DNA of 64,000 bases from Bacteroidota bacterium (lineage in GTDB: Bacteria; Bacteroidota; Rhodothermia; Rhodothermales; UBA10348), in NCBI GenBank assembly GCA_029262855.1, contig JAJCYP010000126.1, positions 1 through 64,000 on the forward strand, read 5' to 3'. This document shows positions 55,401-64,000 of the stretch, one piece after another. Within the stretch, counting starts at the first letter, position 1. Every line of letters begins with the position of its first letter. Position numbers and translations under genes: made by a program. Under the pieces are notes generated by a model that saw only the letters and a program-made list of their open reading frames with translations, did no database searches and was not told where the DNA came from.

Positions 55401-57284
55401 CTAGCCGTCGCTGGAGTCGATTCCGATCCTGCCAGTATGGCGGGCGTTCCGGCCGTACATGGGCCACTTGCCTCCTGCCAGTCCGGCCGAGCCAGTGTCG
55501 AGCCCGAAGAGGTGTCCGTTTCGTCCGGCCACGAGCAGTCTGCCTTCCCGGTTGATGGTCGCGGGCGCATCGGCCTCGGTGTTGAGCTGGTATTCCCAGT
55601 TTGGCGTGCCGTTCGTGTTGATGGCCATAACGGTACGTCCGGCCACAAAGTGAATGACCCCGTTGGTGTCGATGGCGGGCATTCCCACATCATCGGCCAC
55701 AAACTTGTAGCGAAGACGAGGCGTCAGCGCATCGGCCGTCTCGTTGAGTGCGAAGAGACCGGTTTCGGTGCCCACGTAGATGGTGCCACCCTCGTCAATG
55801 ATCGGACCGGAGACTTTCGACCCGCCAAGAGCATAGTGCCAGAGCCGTGATCCGTCGAATCCGCTGTAGGCATAGATGCAGCCGTCATCGGACATCACGT
55901 AGACCAGGGCTTCCGTTGACCTCCGGATTTCGCCGGTCGGCAGCTCAACGGTGAGTTGGATCTCCGCCAATGCCATCGGCGCGCGGGCTGCTCCGCCTCC
56001 ACAGGCACCGGATCCCCGGATGTTGGACTGCCAGAGAAGCGTGCCCATCCGGTCAAACCCGGACAAGCGGCCTTGTGAGTCAGCAACAATCACGGTGTGG
56101 TCGCGGGTGATGACGGGAGCCTGCACGATGGAGCCGTCTACGACCTTGACCGGGCTGGACCAGGCAGACAGACCGTTGAAGGAGTTCACCGCGTGGAGGT
56201 TACCAAAGGTATCGCCGAAGTAGAGGACGCCATCGACGCCCATGGCCGGAGATGAACGCAGCGGTGCCGAGCTGTTGTAAGGCACGGCCCACAGATCGTT
56301 GCCCTCTGAGGTGTAGCCCCAGAGTCGGCCGTCCTCACTGGTCACGAAGACGTCTTCATTATTGCCAACGATCGGGGCAGAGCGAATCGGCCCTTTCGTC
56401 TCACGTTGCCAGCGCAGATCGCCATTGTTATTGAAGGCGTAGAGTGTGTTGTTCGACGAGCCAACGTAGATGTCGTCGTTGAAGCCGACGGCTACCGATC
56501 CCTTGACATCACCCGAGAGCCCGGTGCCGCGGAATGCCAGCGATCCCGGACCATCCTGGCCATCAGGATCGTCGCCGTTGACAGTCACGCTGACCGGACC
56601 GTTCAGCCGGAATACGCCCGGGCCGCTGTACGCTTTGATTTCGATAACGTGCGGACCACCCGAAAACTGGGAGGTATCCCAGTCAAATGCGTAGGCATCG
56701 CCTGCAACAGGGGTCGTGGTCGTGTAAAACGGGATGCCGTCAATCACCAGATCCACCCTTGTAACTGGAGGCTGGCCGGATCCCGTCTCCGCCAGGACGC
56801 GAACCGTACCGGAGACTACCTGCCCGTCTTCGGGCTCGATGATGTTCAGGAATGGGCCGTCTCCTGCGCTGACATTCTCGACGTCAACGAAGATGGGCGC
56901 GGAGACACCGCGGGCCTCGAAGCGGTCAAACGCGACGGCTTCCATCCGGTGAGGACCGTCGGCCACTTCAAACGTGTTCAGGCGCAAGGCGTAGCGTCCC
57001 CCGTCCCACTCAGCCTCGCCGATGCGGACGCCGTCCAACTGCACGTTGACGAAGGAAATGAAATTGTCATCCCCCAGCGCCTGGGCATTGACGGCGATGA
57101 TGGTGTTGGCGCCCGTGAGCGTTGAGCCGTCAAACGGACGGTCCAACTGCACGCTGGGAGCGCGCTCATCGAAGGCCTCTCCAAAGATGTCGCATCCCGA
57201 CACGAGAAGAGAGAGAAGGAGAACGCACATCAGCCCGCCATTGCGGGTTGCGGTATTCATCATGGTAAAAGTGCTGCGCTTCAT
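55401..57284 (-). CDS. Lipoprotein with Ig-like domains and PQQ-type beta-propeller
   Basis: From ATG 57284 the 627-residue product has a lipoprotein signal (MCVLLLSLLVSGC, lipid Cys near 30). Residues about 40-130 and 140-240 read as two Ig-like sandwiches (PSVQLDRPFDGSTLTGANTIIAVNA; FLNIIEPEDGQVVSGTVRVLAETG). The C-terminal 370 residues are PQQ-type propeller repeats (IYVGSSNNTLYAFNNNGDLRWQ, IYVGTETGLFALNETAD, LLVAGRNGHLFGLD). It lacks enzymatic residues of PQQ dehydrogenases and probably binds or displays something at the cell surface. It ends at a minus-strand terminator. MM at 57263 is an alternative start. Confidence 0.82.
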   Translation of the reverse strand: MKRSTFTMMNTATRNGGLMCVLLLSLLVSGCDIFGEAFDERAPSVQLDRPFDGSTLTGANTIIAVNAQALGDDNFISFVNVQLDGVRIGEAEWDGGRYALRLNTFEVADGPHRMEAVAFDRFEARGVSAPIFVDVENVSAGDGPFLNIIEPEDGQVVSGTVRVLAETGSGQPPVTRVDLVIDGIPFYTTTTPVAGDAYAFDWDTSQFSGGPHVIEIKAYSGPGVFRLNGPVSVTVNGDDPDGQDGPGSLAFRGTGLSGDVKGSVAVGFNDDIYVGSSNNTLYAFNNNGDLRWQRETKGPIRSAPIVGNNEDVFVTSEDGRLWGYTSEGNDLWAVPYNSSAPLRSSPAMGVDGVLYFGDTFGNLHAVNSFNGLSAWSSPVKVVDGSIVQAPVITRDHTVIVADSQGRLSGFDRMGTLLWQSNIRGSGACGGGAARAPMALAEIQLTVELPTGEIRRSTEALVYVMSDDGCIYAYSGFDGSRLWHYALGGSKVSGPIIDEGGTIYVGTETGLFALNETADALTPRLRYKFVADDVGMPAIDTNGVIHFVAGRTVMAINTNGTPNWEYQLNTEADAPATINREGRLLVAGRNGHLFGLDTGSAGLAGGKWPMYGRNARHTGRIGIDSSDG

Positions 57285-57846
57285 GGCGAGAGTTGGATTC
57301 GTATCCGGGTGGAATCGGATGTCAATGTGATCCGGTGAGGCCGCGGTGCGGTCAGGAATCTTGTTATCAAGGTTCGGGCCAATCTCGTTTCGGTTGCGAC
57401 AAATCGCCTGAATCAGCTCAAAAACGACGATGCATCCTGTGAGATCGATGGATGAGTGGCCGAAATGCAATCATTGTGAGACCGAGAGTGAGCAGGCCGC
57501 GATGGCCGTCCGGCGTGTCTGTGCAAGCACCCTGCCGTTCTCTATTTGACACGGTGGCCTGTCGATGGCCTTGTATTCCCTTACGAGGTTCTGCCTCGTC
57601 AGGACTTCAGGAACCACGAAGTCCGCCGATCCAAACCTATGCGCGCCGGCCTCCAATCCGGGGACCGAAGTGTCGATACCGATCTCAAACAGGGATTGGG
57701 TCAACCGATTTCAAGGCAATGAACAGAGCCAAATCCTACGAAATGACCTGTTTTCGCAGATCCGCAAGGACTCCGCGAATCCCGGCATACCGTTTGATGA
57801 AGGGGGTTCCGGCTCCTAGCTCCATCGAATTCTCTGCCTGCTCATT
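57285..57846. other. Intergenic region without a gene
   Basis: This 562-base stretch separates the divergent propeller lipoprotein and exopolysaccharide locus. Open frames here are short or overlap and have no recognisable start context or domain. It should hold promoters for both directions. A TTGACA at 57546-57551 has no good -10 partner. No convincing terminator, riboswitch or -24/-12 promoter was seen. Confidence 0.6.
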
Positions 57847-59091
57847 ATGAAAGACACGCCTGCAAGCATGTCCGCCTTTGCCGCAATGCTCCCCTCCGGT
57901 ATCGATCCAATCGATGAGGAATGGGGCGGACTCTATCGCGGAGGTGCATACCTCGCCTTCGGCCGCGCCGCTACCGGCCGCGGACTCTTGACGCTGCGCT
58001 ATGCGCAAACCGGTGTTCAGGGTGGCGAGCGCTGCCTGTTCATTGCCTCGGACCGTCCGAAGGACCTGGTCATCCAGGCGGCTTCAATCGGGTTCGACCT
58101 GAAACAGGCACAGCAGGACGGCCTGATCCGGCTCATGCGGATCCCGCCCATGATGAATCCCCAGGCGATGGGCGATGACTCCGTTGCGAAAGCGCTCTGG
58201 GATCTGGTAACCATCATCCGGAAGCAGCGCCCAGACCGCCTCGTCATCAACGACTTCATGCCGTTTGTGATGTTCAGGTCCTTCGACCGCTTCCGCATGG
58301 AGTTCATCCGGATGCTGGAGCAAATTGATTCCCTCGACACCACTGTGGTCGTTGCGCTGCCGGAGCCGGCCAACCCCCAGTCACGTCGCGTCATCGACTT
58401 CATGGCAGGCCAAATGACCGGCGCCGTACATATCGAGTCTGCCGACGAGGAGCTGTCGAGCACAGAACGTCGCCTCACGCTCATCCCGCACATCGGACAG
58501 ATCAAGCGTCAGGTTGTGCGTCACTGGGATCTGGCGGAGATCGTGATGACGCCGGGACAGGTGCCCCCGATTACCGAGGAGTCCCGTCCGAGCCAGCCGG
58601 CTGCTCCGGCTGCCCCCAAGTTTCCGCACGTTTCCACAGAAATGGCGGCACCAGCTGCGCCGGCGCCCGAGAAGGAGGATGTCTTCGAGCGCTATTCAGA
58701 CCGCGGTCCGTTCCGCGATCGGCTCCAGAATTTCTTTGTCAACAGGGAGGACGAGAGCAATCCATTCCTCCTGTTGGCGATGCGCATGGACCAGACCTCG
58801 GAGTCCGGTCCGGTAGACTTCGAATTCATTATCGACCTGGTGGCGGACAGCCTTCGCCCCCAGGACGACATGCTCATCAGCGCGATCAACGAACGCCTCG
58901 TTGTGCTGCTTGCTGAGAGCAAGCCGGAGGAAGCCCAGGGCTTCTTCGCCCGGCTGAAAAACCGACTGCGTGCAGACGCACCCCAGCAGGCAGATCACCT
59001 GCTGCATGCCGTGTCTGCGATCGTGGTCCCCGACGGCCGCCCATTCCAGAGTGCAGATGAATTTCTCACCTATGCGATGGATGAGGCCTAA
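57847..59091 (+). CDS. BcsE-like regulator: degenerate RecA/KaiC fold plus GGDEF-like tail
   Basis: The 414-residue cytoplasmic protein has an N-terminal RecA/KaiC-like domain (about 12-240): SGIDPIDEEWGGLYRGGAYLAFGRA matches the KaiC start, but the P-loop is GRAATGRG (residues 39-46) with the Lys-Ser/Thr lost; a Walker B-like RLVIND follows at 131-136. A Pro/Ala-rich linker (about 240-280) leads to a 130-residue domain whose strands (NPFLLLAMRMDQ, RLVVLLAESKPEEAQGFFARLKNRLRA) resemble a GGDEF domain without its active site. Cellulose-system BcsE combines just such dead modules and binds cyclic-di-GMP. It lies 15 bases before the exporter gene. Confidence 0.6.
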   Translation: MKDTPASMSAFAAMLPSGIDPIDEEWGGLYRGGAYLAFGRAATGRGLLTLRYAQTGVQGGERCLFIASDRPKDLVIQAASIGFDLKQAQQDGLIRLMRIPPMMNPQAMGDDSVAKALWDLVTIIRKQRPDRLVINDFMPFVMFRSFDRFRMEFIRMLEQIDSLDTTVVVALPEPANPQSRRVIDFMAGQMTGAVHIESADEELSSTERRLTLIPHIGQIKRQVVRHWDLAEIVMTPGQVPPITEESRPSQPAAPAAPKFPHVSTEMAAPAAPAPEKEDVFERYSDRGPFRDRLQNFFVNREDESNPFLLLAMRMDQTSESGPVDFEFIIDLVADSLRPQDDMLISAINERLVVLLAESKPEEAQGFFARLKNRLRADAPQQADHLLHAVSAIVVPDGRPFQSADEFLTYAMDEA

Positions 59092-59106
59092 TCCCGACCC
59101 AACGCC

Positions 59107-62100
59107 ATGACCTCATACAGGTACCTATTTGCCAGTCTGGTCGCCGCGATTATCGTGGCGACCTCACCTGTTTCTCTAAACGCCCAGGATGTTGCGGCCC
59201 AGGCGAGAGCGGAAACTGCCATTGAGCAGGGACGCTACGATGAGGCCGTCACCATTCTCGATGGCGTCATCCAGCCCGGGACCATCGATACCCGAGCTCT
59301 GCTCCTGCGGGCTCAGGCCCATCGGTTGCTGGGGAACGAGGCCTCGGCCGAGACCGACTACCGTGCGGTTCTGGAGGTCGATCCCGCCAACCAGGAGGCT
59401 CTGGACGGTCTGCAGGATCTCCGTGGCCAGCGGTCACCCAACACGGGCAACCTGAACAGCCTCAGGCGTCTGGTGGAGGCGAATCCCGACAACCTCTCCT
59501 TCCAGATCCGGTATGCCGACGCTCTCTTCGATGCAGGGTACTACCGCGAGGCGGCCGATCAGTACAGCATCTATCTGGATCAGACGCAGGGAACGCCCGA
59601 TATCGTTCAGCGCTACCTCATCGCCATCGCCAACTATCAGGGTGACAACGCCCTGGGCGAGTCGGTAGCGACCGAGTATGTAGAGATCTACACGACCGAC
59701 GACGACCTCTGGATGCGTCTGGGCTTCTTCCGCCTCTGGCAGGGGAACTACGCCGGGGCACTCGAGGCCTGCGAGCAGTCTCTCCTGCTGAATCCCTCCA
59801 ACAAGGAGTCACAGGATTGTCAGCTTCAGGCTCGCAATCCCGACGTAATTGCGCGGTCATCCACCTTCCCGATCGACGTGGCTTTCCGGGAAGTGCGGGC
59901 AAATCCCGATGATGATGCTCGTCGCTATCAGTTGATTGACCTCCTGATCGAGGCCGAGCGATATTTCGAAGCCCGCCAGCAGTTGGATGTACTTGCCGAT
60001 CGCCGCGGTGGCGAGGCGCAGTGGAAAAGCCGCAGCCAGGCCGTGACCCGAGGCCTTGCTGCCTCTCCGAAGCCGCTGTCTACCTTCCCGATTGACGTCA
60101 AGACCCGGGAGCTGATGGCCGACCCGGGCAAGGACGAAACCCGCTTTGAGCTGGTTGACCTGCTGGTCGGCGATGATCGCTACTTCGAGGCTCGTCAGAA
60201 TCTGGAATACCTGCGAGGCAAGCACAGCGACTCTGATCGCTGGAAGACACGCTGGGCCACGGTATCGACGGCCCTCGCCCGTATGGATGACGGAGGGCGG
60301 TCCCGCCTGTCCACCTATCCGATCGATGTGCTGACCCGCCAGTTGATGTCCAATCCGAACGAGGACGACAAGCGGTTTGAGCTGGTCGGTCTCCTGCTTG
60401 AGAATCGCCGGTACTTCGAAGCCGATCAGAATCTGGACTACCTGGCTCCGCGGCATCGCCGGACCAACCAGTGGCGCCGACTCAATCAGCGTGCCGAGGC
60501 CGGATTGCGCTCGGTTGAACGCCGGGGCCCCGCCCGTCCGGTGCAGGAGTTCATTGTGGATCGCCTGTATCGCGAGCTCAAGGCCAGTCCGAACGATGAC
60601 GAGAAGCGTTTCCGCCTCGTAACCGAACTGATCAAATATAATCGGTACGCCGAAGCGTGGGACCAGCTGAGAACCCTGCAGGCCGCGCACGGCGAGAGCC
60701 GTCGCTGGCTGGCTGCCTTCATTTCAGTGGACGACGGACTGGTACGCGCCGGTACGCCCATCTTCGCCATCGATCGCCTGACCTATCGTCTGGCCTTCGA
60801 TCCGTCAGACTCCAGTGTTCGCCTCCAGTTGGTGGACGCCCTGGCCGATGCCGGCCGCGTCTCCGAAGCACTGGACATCCTCACTGACGCCCGCTACAGC
60901 GACCCGGGAAATCCCGGATACCAGAATCGGCTGCGGACCATCGCAGAAATGCGCCTGACAGTAGCTCAGGAGCGGGTCATGGAACTGGAGGATATCCTGG
61001 TGGCAAATCCGAGTAATCGGGAGGCTCTCAGGGAAATCGCCAATCACTATCTCGTGCTGGGCCGGGACGAAGAGGCTTTCGAGACCTACGCGGCGCTGCT
61101 GAGTGTCGAGCCCGGCAATGATGCGCTCCGGGCGGACTTTGCCGAAGCACTCCAGTCGCGCGGCTACTACGACCAGGCGCTGCTCCAGGCGGACTACCTC
61201 CTGGATCGGCAGCCCGATAACACCGAATTCCAGCGGCTGTTTGTCCTGGCCTCCATATCTCAGGGAGATCTGGATCAGTTGGGAGAAGCCTACGTCGAGA
61301 ATCTCATGGGCAGCGCGGGTCAGACCGACCCCGAACTGCTTCTGGTGCTCGCCGAGTACAGACTGCTTCGCGGAGACGTGGAGACGGCCGACAACTACGT
61401 GCGCGCCGCAGATGCCCTGAACGACTCCCGGTTTGCCATGCGCATCTCGACGGTCGCGCAGTTGGTGGCCCGCGAGCGCATTCGCACGGCCGAAGCCGAC
61501 CGGATCGAGCTCCTCAATACGGCGCGCCGACTCGCCGCATCGCGCAACTTCAACCAGTCGATTGATGCCTACGAGGACTACTTCGAGGCGCAGGGACGTC
61601 GCTCGCGTTCCGAACTGAAGGAGTTGGCCCAGGTGCACTCGGCCGCTGCAGACTACGTTTCGGCCCTCTCGATTCTCAACGCCCTGCAGGAGCAGGCGTG
61701 GGAGTACGATGTGGCCAAGGAAATCGCGCGTAATCAGTTCTATCGTGCAGATTACTCGGGGTCCCTGCGGACGCTTGAGGATCTCGCAACCCGCAACCCA
61801 CGGGACTACGAGGTGCGCTTTCTCCAGGCTGACGCGTACCGCGAATTGGGTCTCTTTACCCAGGCCGAGGCGGTCTATGCGGACGCGCAGCGTCTTGCCG
61901 ACGCCTCGGAGGCGGTCGAGGAGCGGTCCGCTGCTCTTGACCTGAGCATGCGACAGAGTCTGGCGCAAAGCGGCGAATGGCAGGGTATGGACTTTGCCGG
62001 TATAATCGTTCCTGTCGCCGAGGCTGTGATGGCAAGGGGCGGTGGAACCCGCTACGACCGGTGGGCGCAGGGCATGCAGACCCACGTCACGATTCCCTGG

Positions 62101-62973
62101 GGATACGGGACGGTATTCATGGCCGGCGTGAATTCCCACTTCATCGAGGGAACGCGTCAGCTGATTCCAGGCTCGGCGGAGACCAGCGGTCGCGTCAACC
62201 AGGTCTTTGCCGCCGGTTACCGTGACCTCACCCCGCCGGAAGTGCAGTACAACCACGCTTCCTATACGAACCGGCTCTCAGGCGAGCTTGGCCTCTTTGA
62301 CTACGAGGGGGGCCGGACCGTGGGCTTTGGTGGCATCCGCTACCTGCGCCAGGATCCGGGTGTGTACCGCGGTTCAGTGGGCGTCCGGGCTACCGAAGGC
62401 GCAATCGATCTCTGGTCACCGGCCGGCGGCGAATACAACCTGCGACTGACGCAGCTGAACTTCCGCGGTTGGGTGCCAAGCGTGATGCCGGATTCGACCC
62501 TGCGCCTGCACGGCAACATTTCCTTCAATGTCGTGCGGGACAACTTCGGTACGCCCGGCACGACGAACGACACCAACTTCGGCACCAACATCCTGCTCGA
62601 GGCCTCCTACAAGGTGATACCCAATACCTGGTTCGGCCTGACCTACTACCAGATTGACTATCGCTCCCGGACGGACCTCTACTTCTCGCCGCGCAACTAC
62701 TCCTCGTACGACATTTTCCTTGAGCACGAGAAGAACGTCCCCTTCAAATCCTACATCCGCATACGGGGCGCGATGGGCGTCGTTGCCCGCTCGTCGGGCT
62801 TCGTGTCCCGCCGTATCGAGATGGATTGGATCAAGCGACTCGCCGCAAACTGGACATTCAACATGTCAGGTTCGCTCGGACAGTCCACCCGTTCCCTGGG
62901 ATCAGGTGCCACCAGCTTCATCGATCAGTACAACACATTCACGTTGTCTGCAGCGCTCGCCTGGACCCTTTAG
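59107..62973 (+). CDS. TPR and outer-membrane barrel exopolysaccharide exporter (BcsC/PgaA-like)
   Basis: The 1288-residue product has a signal peptide (MTSYRYLFASLVAAIIVATSPVSLNAQ). Residues about 28-950 are helical repeats, first typical TPRs, then five larger units of 71-78 residues beginning FPID or similar (about 251-620), then TPRs again. The last 320 residues, from about 965, are rich in aromatic and alternating strands and end in LSAALAWTL, consistent with an outer-membrane barrel of PgaA/BcsC type. TPRs would guide the polymer through the periplasm to the barrel. It lies between the BcsE-like gene and the PgaC-like synthase. Confidence 0.78.
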   Translation: MTSYRYLFASLVAAIIVATSPVSLNAQDVAAQARAETAIEQGRYDEAVTILDGVIQPGTIDTRALLLRAQAHRLLGNEASAETDYRAVLEVDPANQEALDGLQDLRGQRSPNTGNLNSLRRLVEANPDNLSFQIRYADALFDAGYYREAADQYSIYLDQTQGTPDIVQRYLIAIANYQGDNALGESVATEYVEIYTTDDDLWMRLGFFRLWQGNYAGALEACEQSLLLNPSNKESQDCQLQARNPDVIARSSTFPIDVAFREVRANPDDDARRYQLIDLLIEAERYFEARQQLDVLADRRGGEAQWKSRSQAVTRGLAASPKPLSTFPIDVKTRELMADPGKDETRFELVDLLVGDDRYFEARQNLEYLRGKHSDSDRWKTRWATVSTALARMDDGGRSRLSTYPIDVLTRQLMSNPNEDDKRFELVGLLLENRRYFEADQNLDYLAPRHRRTNQWRRLNQRAEAGLRSVERRGPARPVQEFIVDRLYRELKASPNDDEKRFRLVTELIKYNRYAEAWDQLRTLQAAHGESRRWLAAFISVDDGLVRAGTPIFAIDRLTYRLAFDPSDSSVRLQLVDALADAGRVSEALDILTDARYSDPGNPGYQNRLRTIAEMRLTVAQERVMELEDILVANPSNREALREIANHYLVLGRDEEAFETYAALLSVEPGNDALRADFAEALQSRGYYDQALLQADYLLDRQPDNTEFQRLFVLASISQGDLDQLGEAYVENLMGSAGQTDPELLLVLAEYRLLRGDVETADNYVRAADALNDSRFAMRISTVAQLVARERIRTAEADRIELLNTARRLAASRNFNQSIDAYEDYFEAQGRRSRSELKELAQVHSAAADYVSALSILNALQEQAWEYDVAKEIARNQFYRADYSGSLRTLEDLATRNPRDYEVRFLQADAYRELGLFTQAEAVYADAQRLADASEAVEERSAALDLSMRQSLAQSGEWQGMDFAGIIVPVAEAVMARGGGTRYDRWAQGMQTHVTIPWGYGTVFMAGVNSHFIEGTRQLIPGSAETSGRVNQVFAAGYRDLTPPEVQYNHASYTNRLSGELGLFDYEGGRTVGFGGIRYLRQDPGVYRGSVGVRATEGAIDLWSPAGGEYNLRLTQLNFRGWVPSVMPDSTLRLHGNISFNVVRDNFGTPGTTNDTNFGTNILLEASYKVIPNTWFGLTYYQIDYRSRTDLYFSPRNYSSYDIFLEHEKNVPFKSYIRIRGAMGVVARSSGFVSRRIEMDWIKRLAANWTFNMSGSLGQSTRSLGSGATSFIDQYNTFTLSAALAWTL
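59860..60980 (+). repeat. Five tandem ~75-residue units in the exporter gene
   Basis: Units begin at 59860 (STFPIDVAFRE), 60079 (STFPIDVKTRE), 60310 (STYPIDVLTRQ), 60547 (EFIVDRLYRE) and about 60760 (FAIDRLTYR), spaced 219, 231, about 234 and 213 bases. Each holds a conserved core: PID-x-REL-x-NP-D-x-R-ELVDLL, then YFEARQ-LDYL, then a Trp-containing end. The first three are most alike. They extend a TPR superhelix by recent duplication. Unit borders are read by eye. Confidence 0.8.
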
Positions 62974-63002
62974 GGAATCCCGGCAGCCAAACTGGAATAA
63001 CC

Positions 63003-64000
63003 ATGGCCGACGAAACCAAAAACGAAAACCAGCCTGCAGCTGCGCCTCCGGCCCAGAGAGAGGAATCTCTGAGCCGCACGCAGTTCCAGCCCGTACGCAG
63101 GTCCGATGAGGGCATGCTTGGGCCGCGTGAGAACGAGTCCGTTCTGGTGAGGCGCATCTTCATCTACGGATTCCTCTCGCTCTTGCTCTTCGGGATCATC
63201 TGGTTCTTCATGGAGGATCCAGGCGGATACCTGTCGGGCTGGACCAACAAGCCGGTGTCACTCTCCTGGAGTGGCCTGATTGTGTACTCGTCCATCGTGG
63301 CACTGGTGCTCTTCCTAGTGATCCTGCTGTTCCGGTACCTGAGCCTGATGAACATGGCGTACCTGAACACCACCAAGCACACCATTGAGGAGGGGCACGA
63401 TCCAAACTTCCTGCCACCGGTGTCAATCATTGTGCCGGCCTTCAACGAGGGCAAGCTGCTGCATTCAACGGTAGCCTCTCTGCTCGAGATGGACTATCCG
63501 CAGTACGAAATTCTGCTGGTGGACGATGGCTCAACCGATGATACCCGTGAAGTGGCCCGTGCTCTCGTGGGTATCTACCGGCAGGGCGCCGTCGAGGTAC
63601 GCCTGGTTGAGAAGGCCAATGGCGGCAAGGCCACCGCGCTGAACGCCGGAATCCAGGTATCCCGTTACGACTACGTGCTGAACGTGGACGGCGACTCACA
63701 GCTTTCGCCCGATACCCTCCGGAAGACCATCCGTCACTTTGTGGACCCCCGTCTCGGCGCGATTGCCGGGAACGTGAAAGTTCTCAATCGGGACAATATC
63801 TGGACAACCCTGCAGGCGCTGGAGTACGTGGAAGGCCTGAACATGGCGCGTTCCGCCCAGTCCATTGTCAAGCTGGTCAACATCATCCCCGGTCCTCTGG
63901 GCCTGTTCCGAAAGCAGTCCATTGTGGATGCAGGCTGGTACAGCTCGGATACGTTCGCGGAAGATGCGGACATCACGCTCAAGATCATCCGTGCCGGATG
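63003..64000 (+). CDS. PgaC/IcaA-like GT2 polysaccharide synthase, cut by window end
   Basis: The first 332 residues are visible. A Pro/Glu-rich N-terminal tail of about 45 residues is followed by two membrane helices (51-70 and 91-112). The catalytic domain has DDGS at 174-177, DGDS at 229-232 and AED at 319-321; NGGKATALNAGI at 207-216 and the AGNVKV, QALEY, VPGPLG-type text (here IPGPLG) match poly-N-acetylglucosamine or hyaluronan-type synthases. The QxxRW motif should lie just outside. It starts 29 bases after the exporter gene. No deacetylase or PilZ protein is visible within the window. Confidence 0.88.
   Translation, partial: MADETKNENQPAAAPPAQREESLSRTQFQPVRRSDEGMLGPRENESVLVRRIFIYGFLSLLLFGIIWFFMEDPGGYLSGWTNKPVSLSWSGLIVYSSIVALVLFLVILLFRYLSLMNMAYLNTTKHTIEEGHDPNFLPPVSIIVPAFNEGKLLHSTVASLLEMDYPQYEILLVDDGSTDDTREVARALVGIYRQGAVEVRLVEKANGGKATALNAGIQVSRYDYVLNVDGDSQLSPDTLRKTIRHFVDPRLGAIAGNVKVLNRDNIWTTLQALEYVEGLNMARSAQSIVKLVNIIPGPLGLFRKQSIVDAGWYSSDTFAEDADITLKIIRAG

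Noticed and set aside
57546-57576. TTGACA with TTGTAT as a sigma-70 promoter for the exopolysaccharide genes
   Set aside because: Spacing is 19 and the -10 match is three of six; the organism group uses a different promoter consensus.

Overview
The window is a GC-rich bacterial chromosome segment, nearly all coding. It probably comes from the Bacteroidota/Rhodothermota side of the tree (Rhodothermus/Salinibacter-like). Four things point there: ClpP has the extended Bacteroidota-type N-terminus; atpD-atpC stand alone, away from the other ATP synthase genes; a DUF4290-like gene is present; and most starts lack a Shine-Dalgarno sequence. No tRNA, rRNA or CRISPR array was seen.

Region by region. 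1-2.5 kb: the tail of an IS transposase runs towards tig-clpP on the minus strand. 2.6-9.3 kb: a three-domain outer-membrane protein (peptidase, propeller, barrel), a NatAB-like ABC exporter and a CIA30-like lipoprotein. 9.4-11.2 kb: a DUF4290-like gene and yebC-ruvC. 11.3-20.6 kb: a long plus-strand series of ribD, ribE, miaB, a sigma-54 activator, lptE, a GT2 glycosyltransferase, a TPR protein, anmK and thiL. 20.6-31.4 kb: a metzincin protease, atpDC, a tiny membrane protein, a D-threonine aldolase-like enzyme, ruvB, a DUF3109 protein, rpoN and a class V aminotransferase.

31.4-35.2 kb is an accessory island with a different feel (more A/T, many dyads). It holds a three-gene cassette: a thioredoxin-fold membrane protein, a Cys-rich secreted peptide and a six-bladed propeller lipoprotein. 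A perfect 16-bp hairpin lies inside the propeller gene. A convergent response regulator with an AraC output follows. Next comes an 84-aa gene behind a sigma-54-like promoter with upstream dyads, then a predicted three-way-junction RNA ending in a strong terminator. This is the best candidate for something undescribed.

35.2-54.5 kb is housekeeping on the minus strand: a membrane protein with an M1 peptidase; gcvP; the run bamD-nadD-nagZ-(beta-lactamase-like)-rnc; and the run efp-accB-accC-gcvH-guaA-(TPR/periplasmic binding protein). HMG-CoA lyase is on the plus strand. A CoA-acylating aldehyde dehydrogenase has an unusual duplicated C-terminal tail resembling encapsulation peptides. 54.6-57.3 kb has an anti-sigma-like membrane protein and a PQQ-type propeller lipoprotein.

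57.8-64 kb is a synthase-dependent exopolysaccharide locus, cut by the window end. A BcsE-like protein (degenerate RecA/KaiC fold plus a GGDEF-like tail) comes first, then a 1288-aa TPR/outer-membrane-barrel exporter with five tandem units, then a PgaC-like glycosyltransferase. Together they suggest a polymerase, an export channel and a cytoplasmic regulator for one surface polysaccharide.
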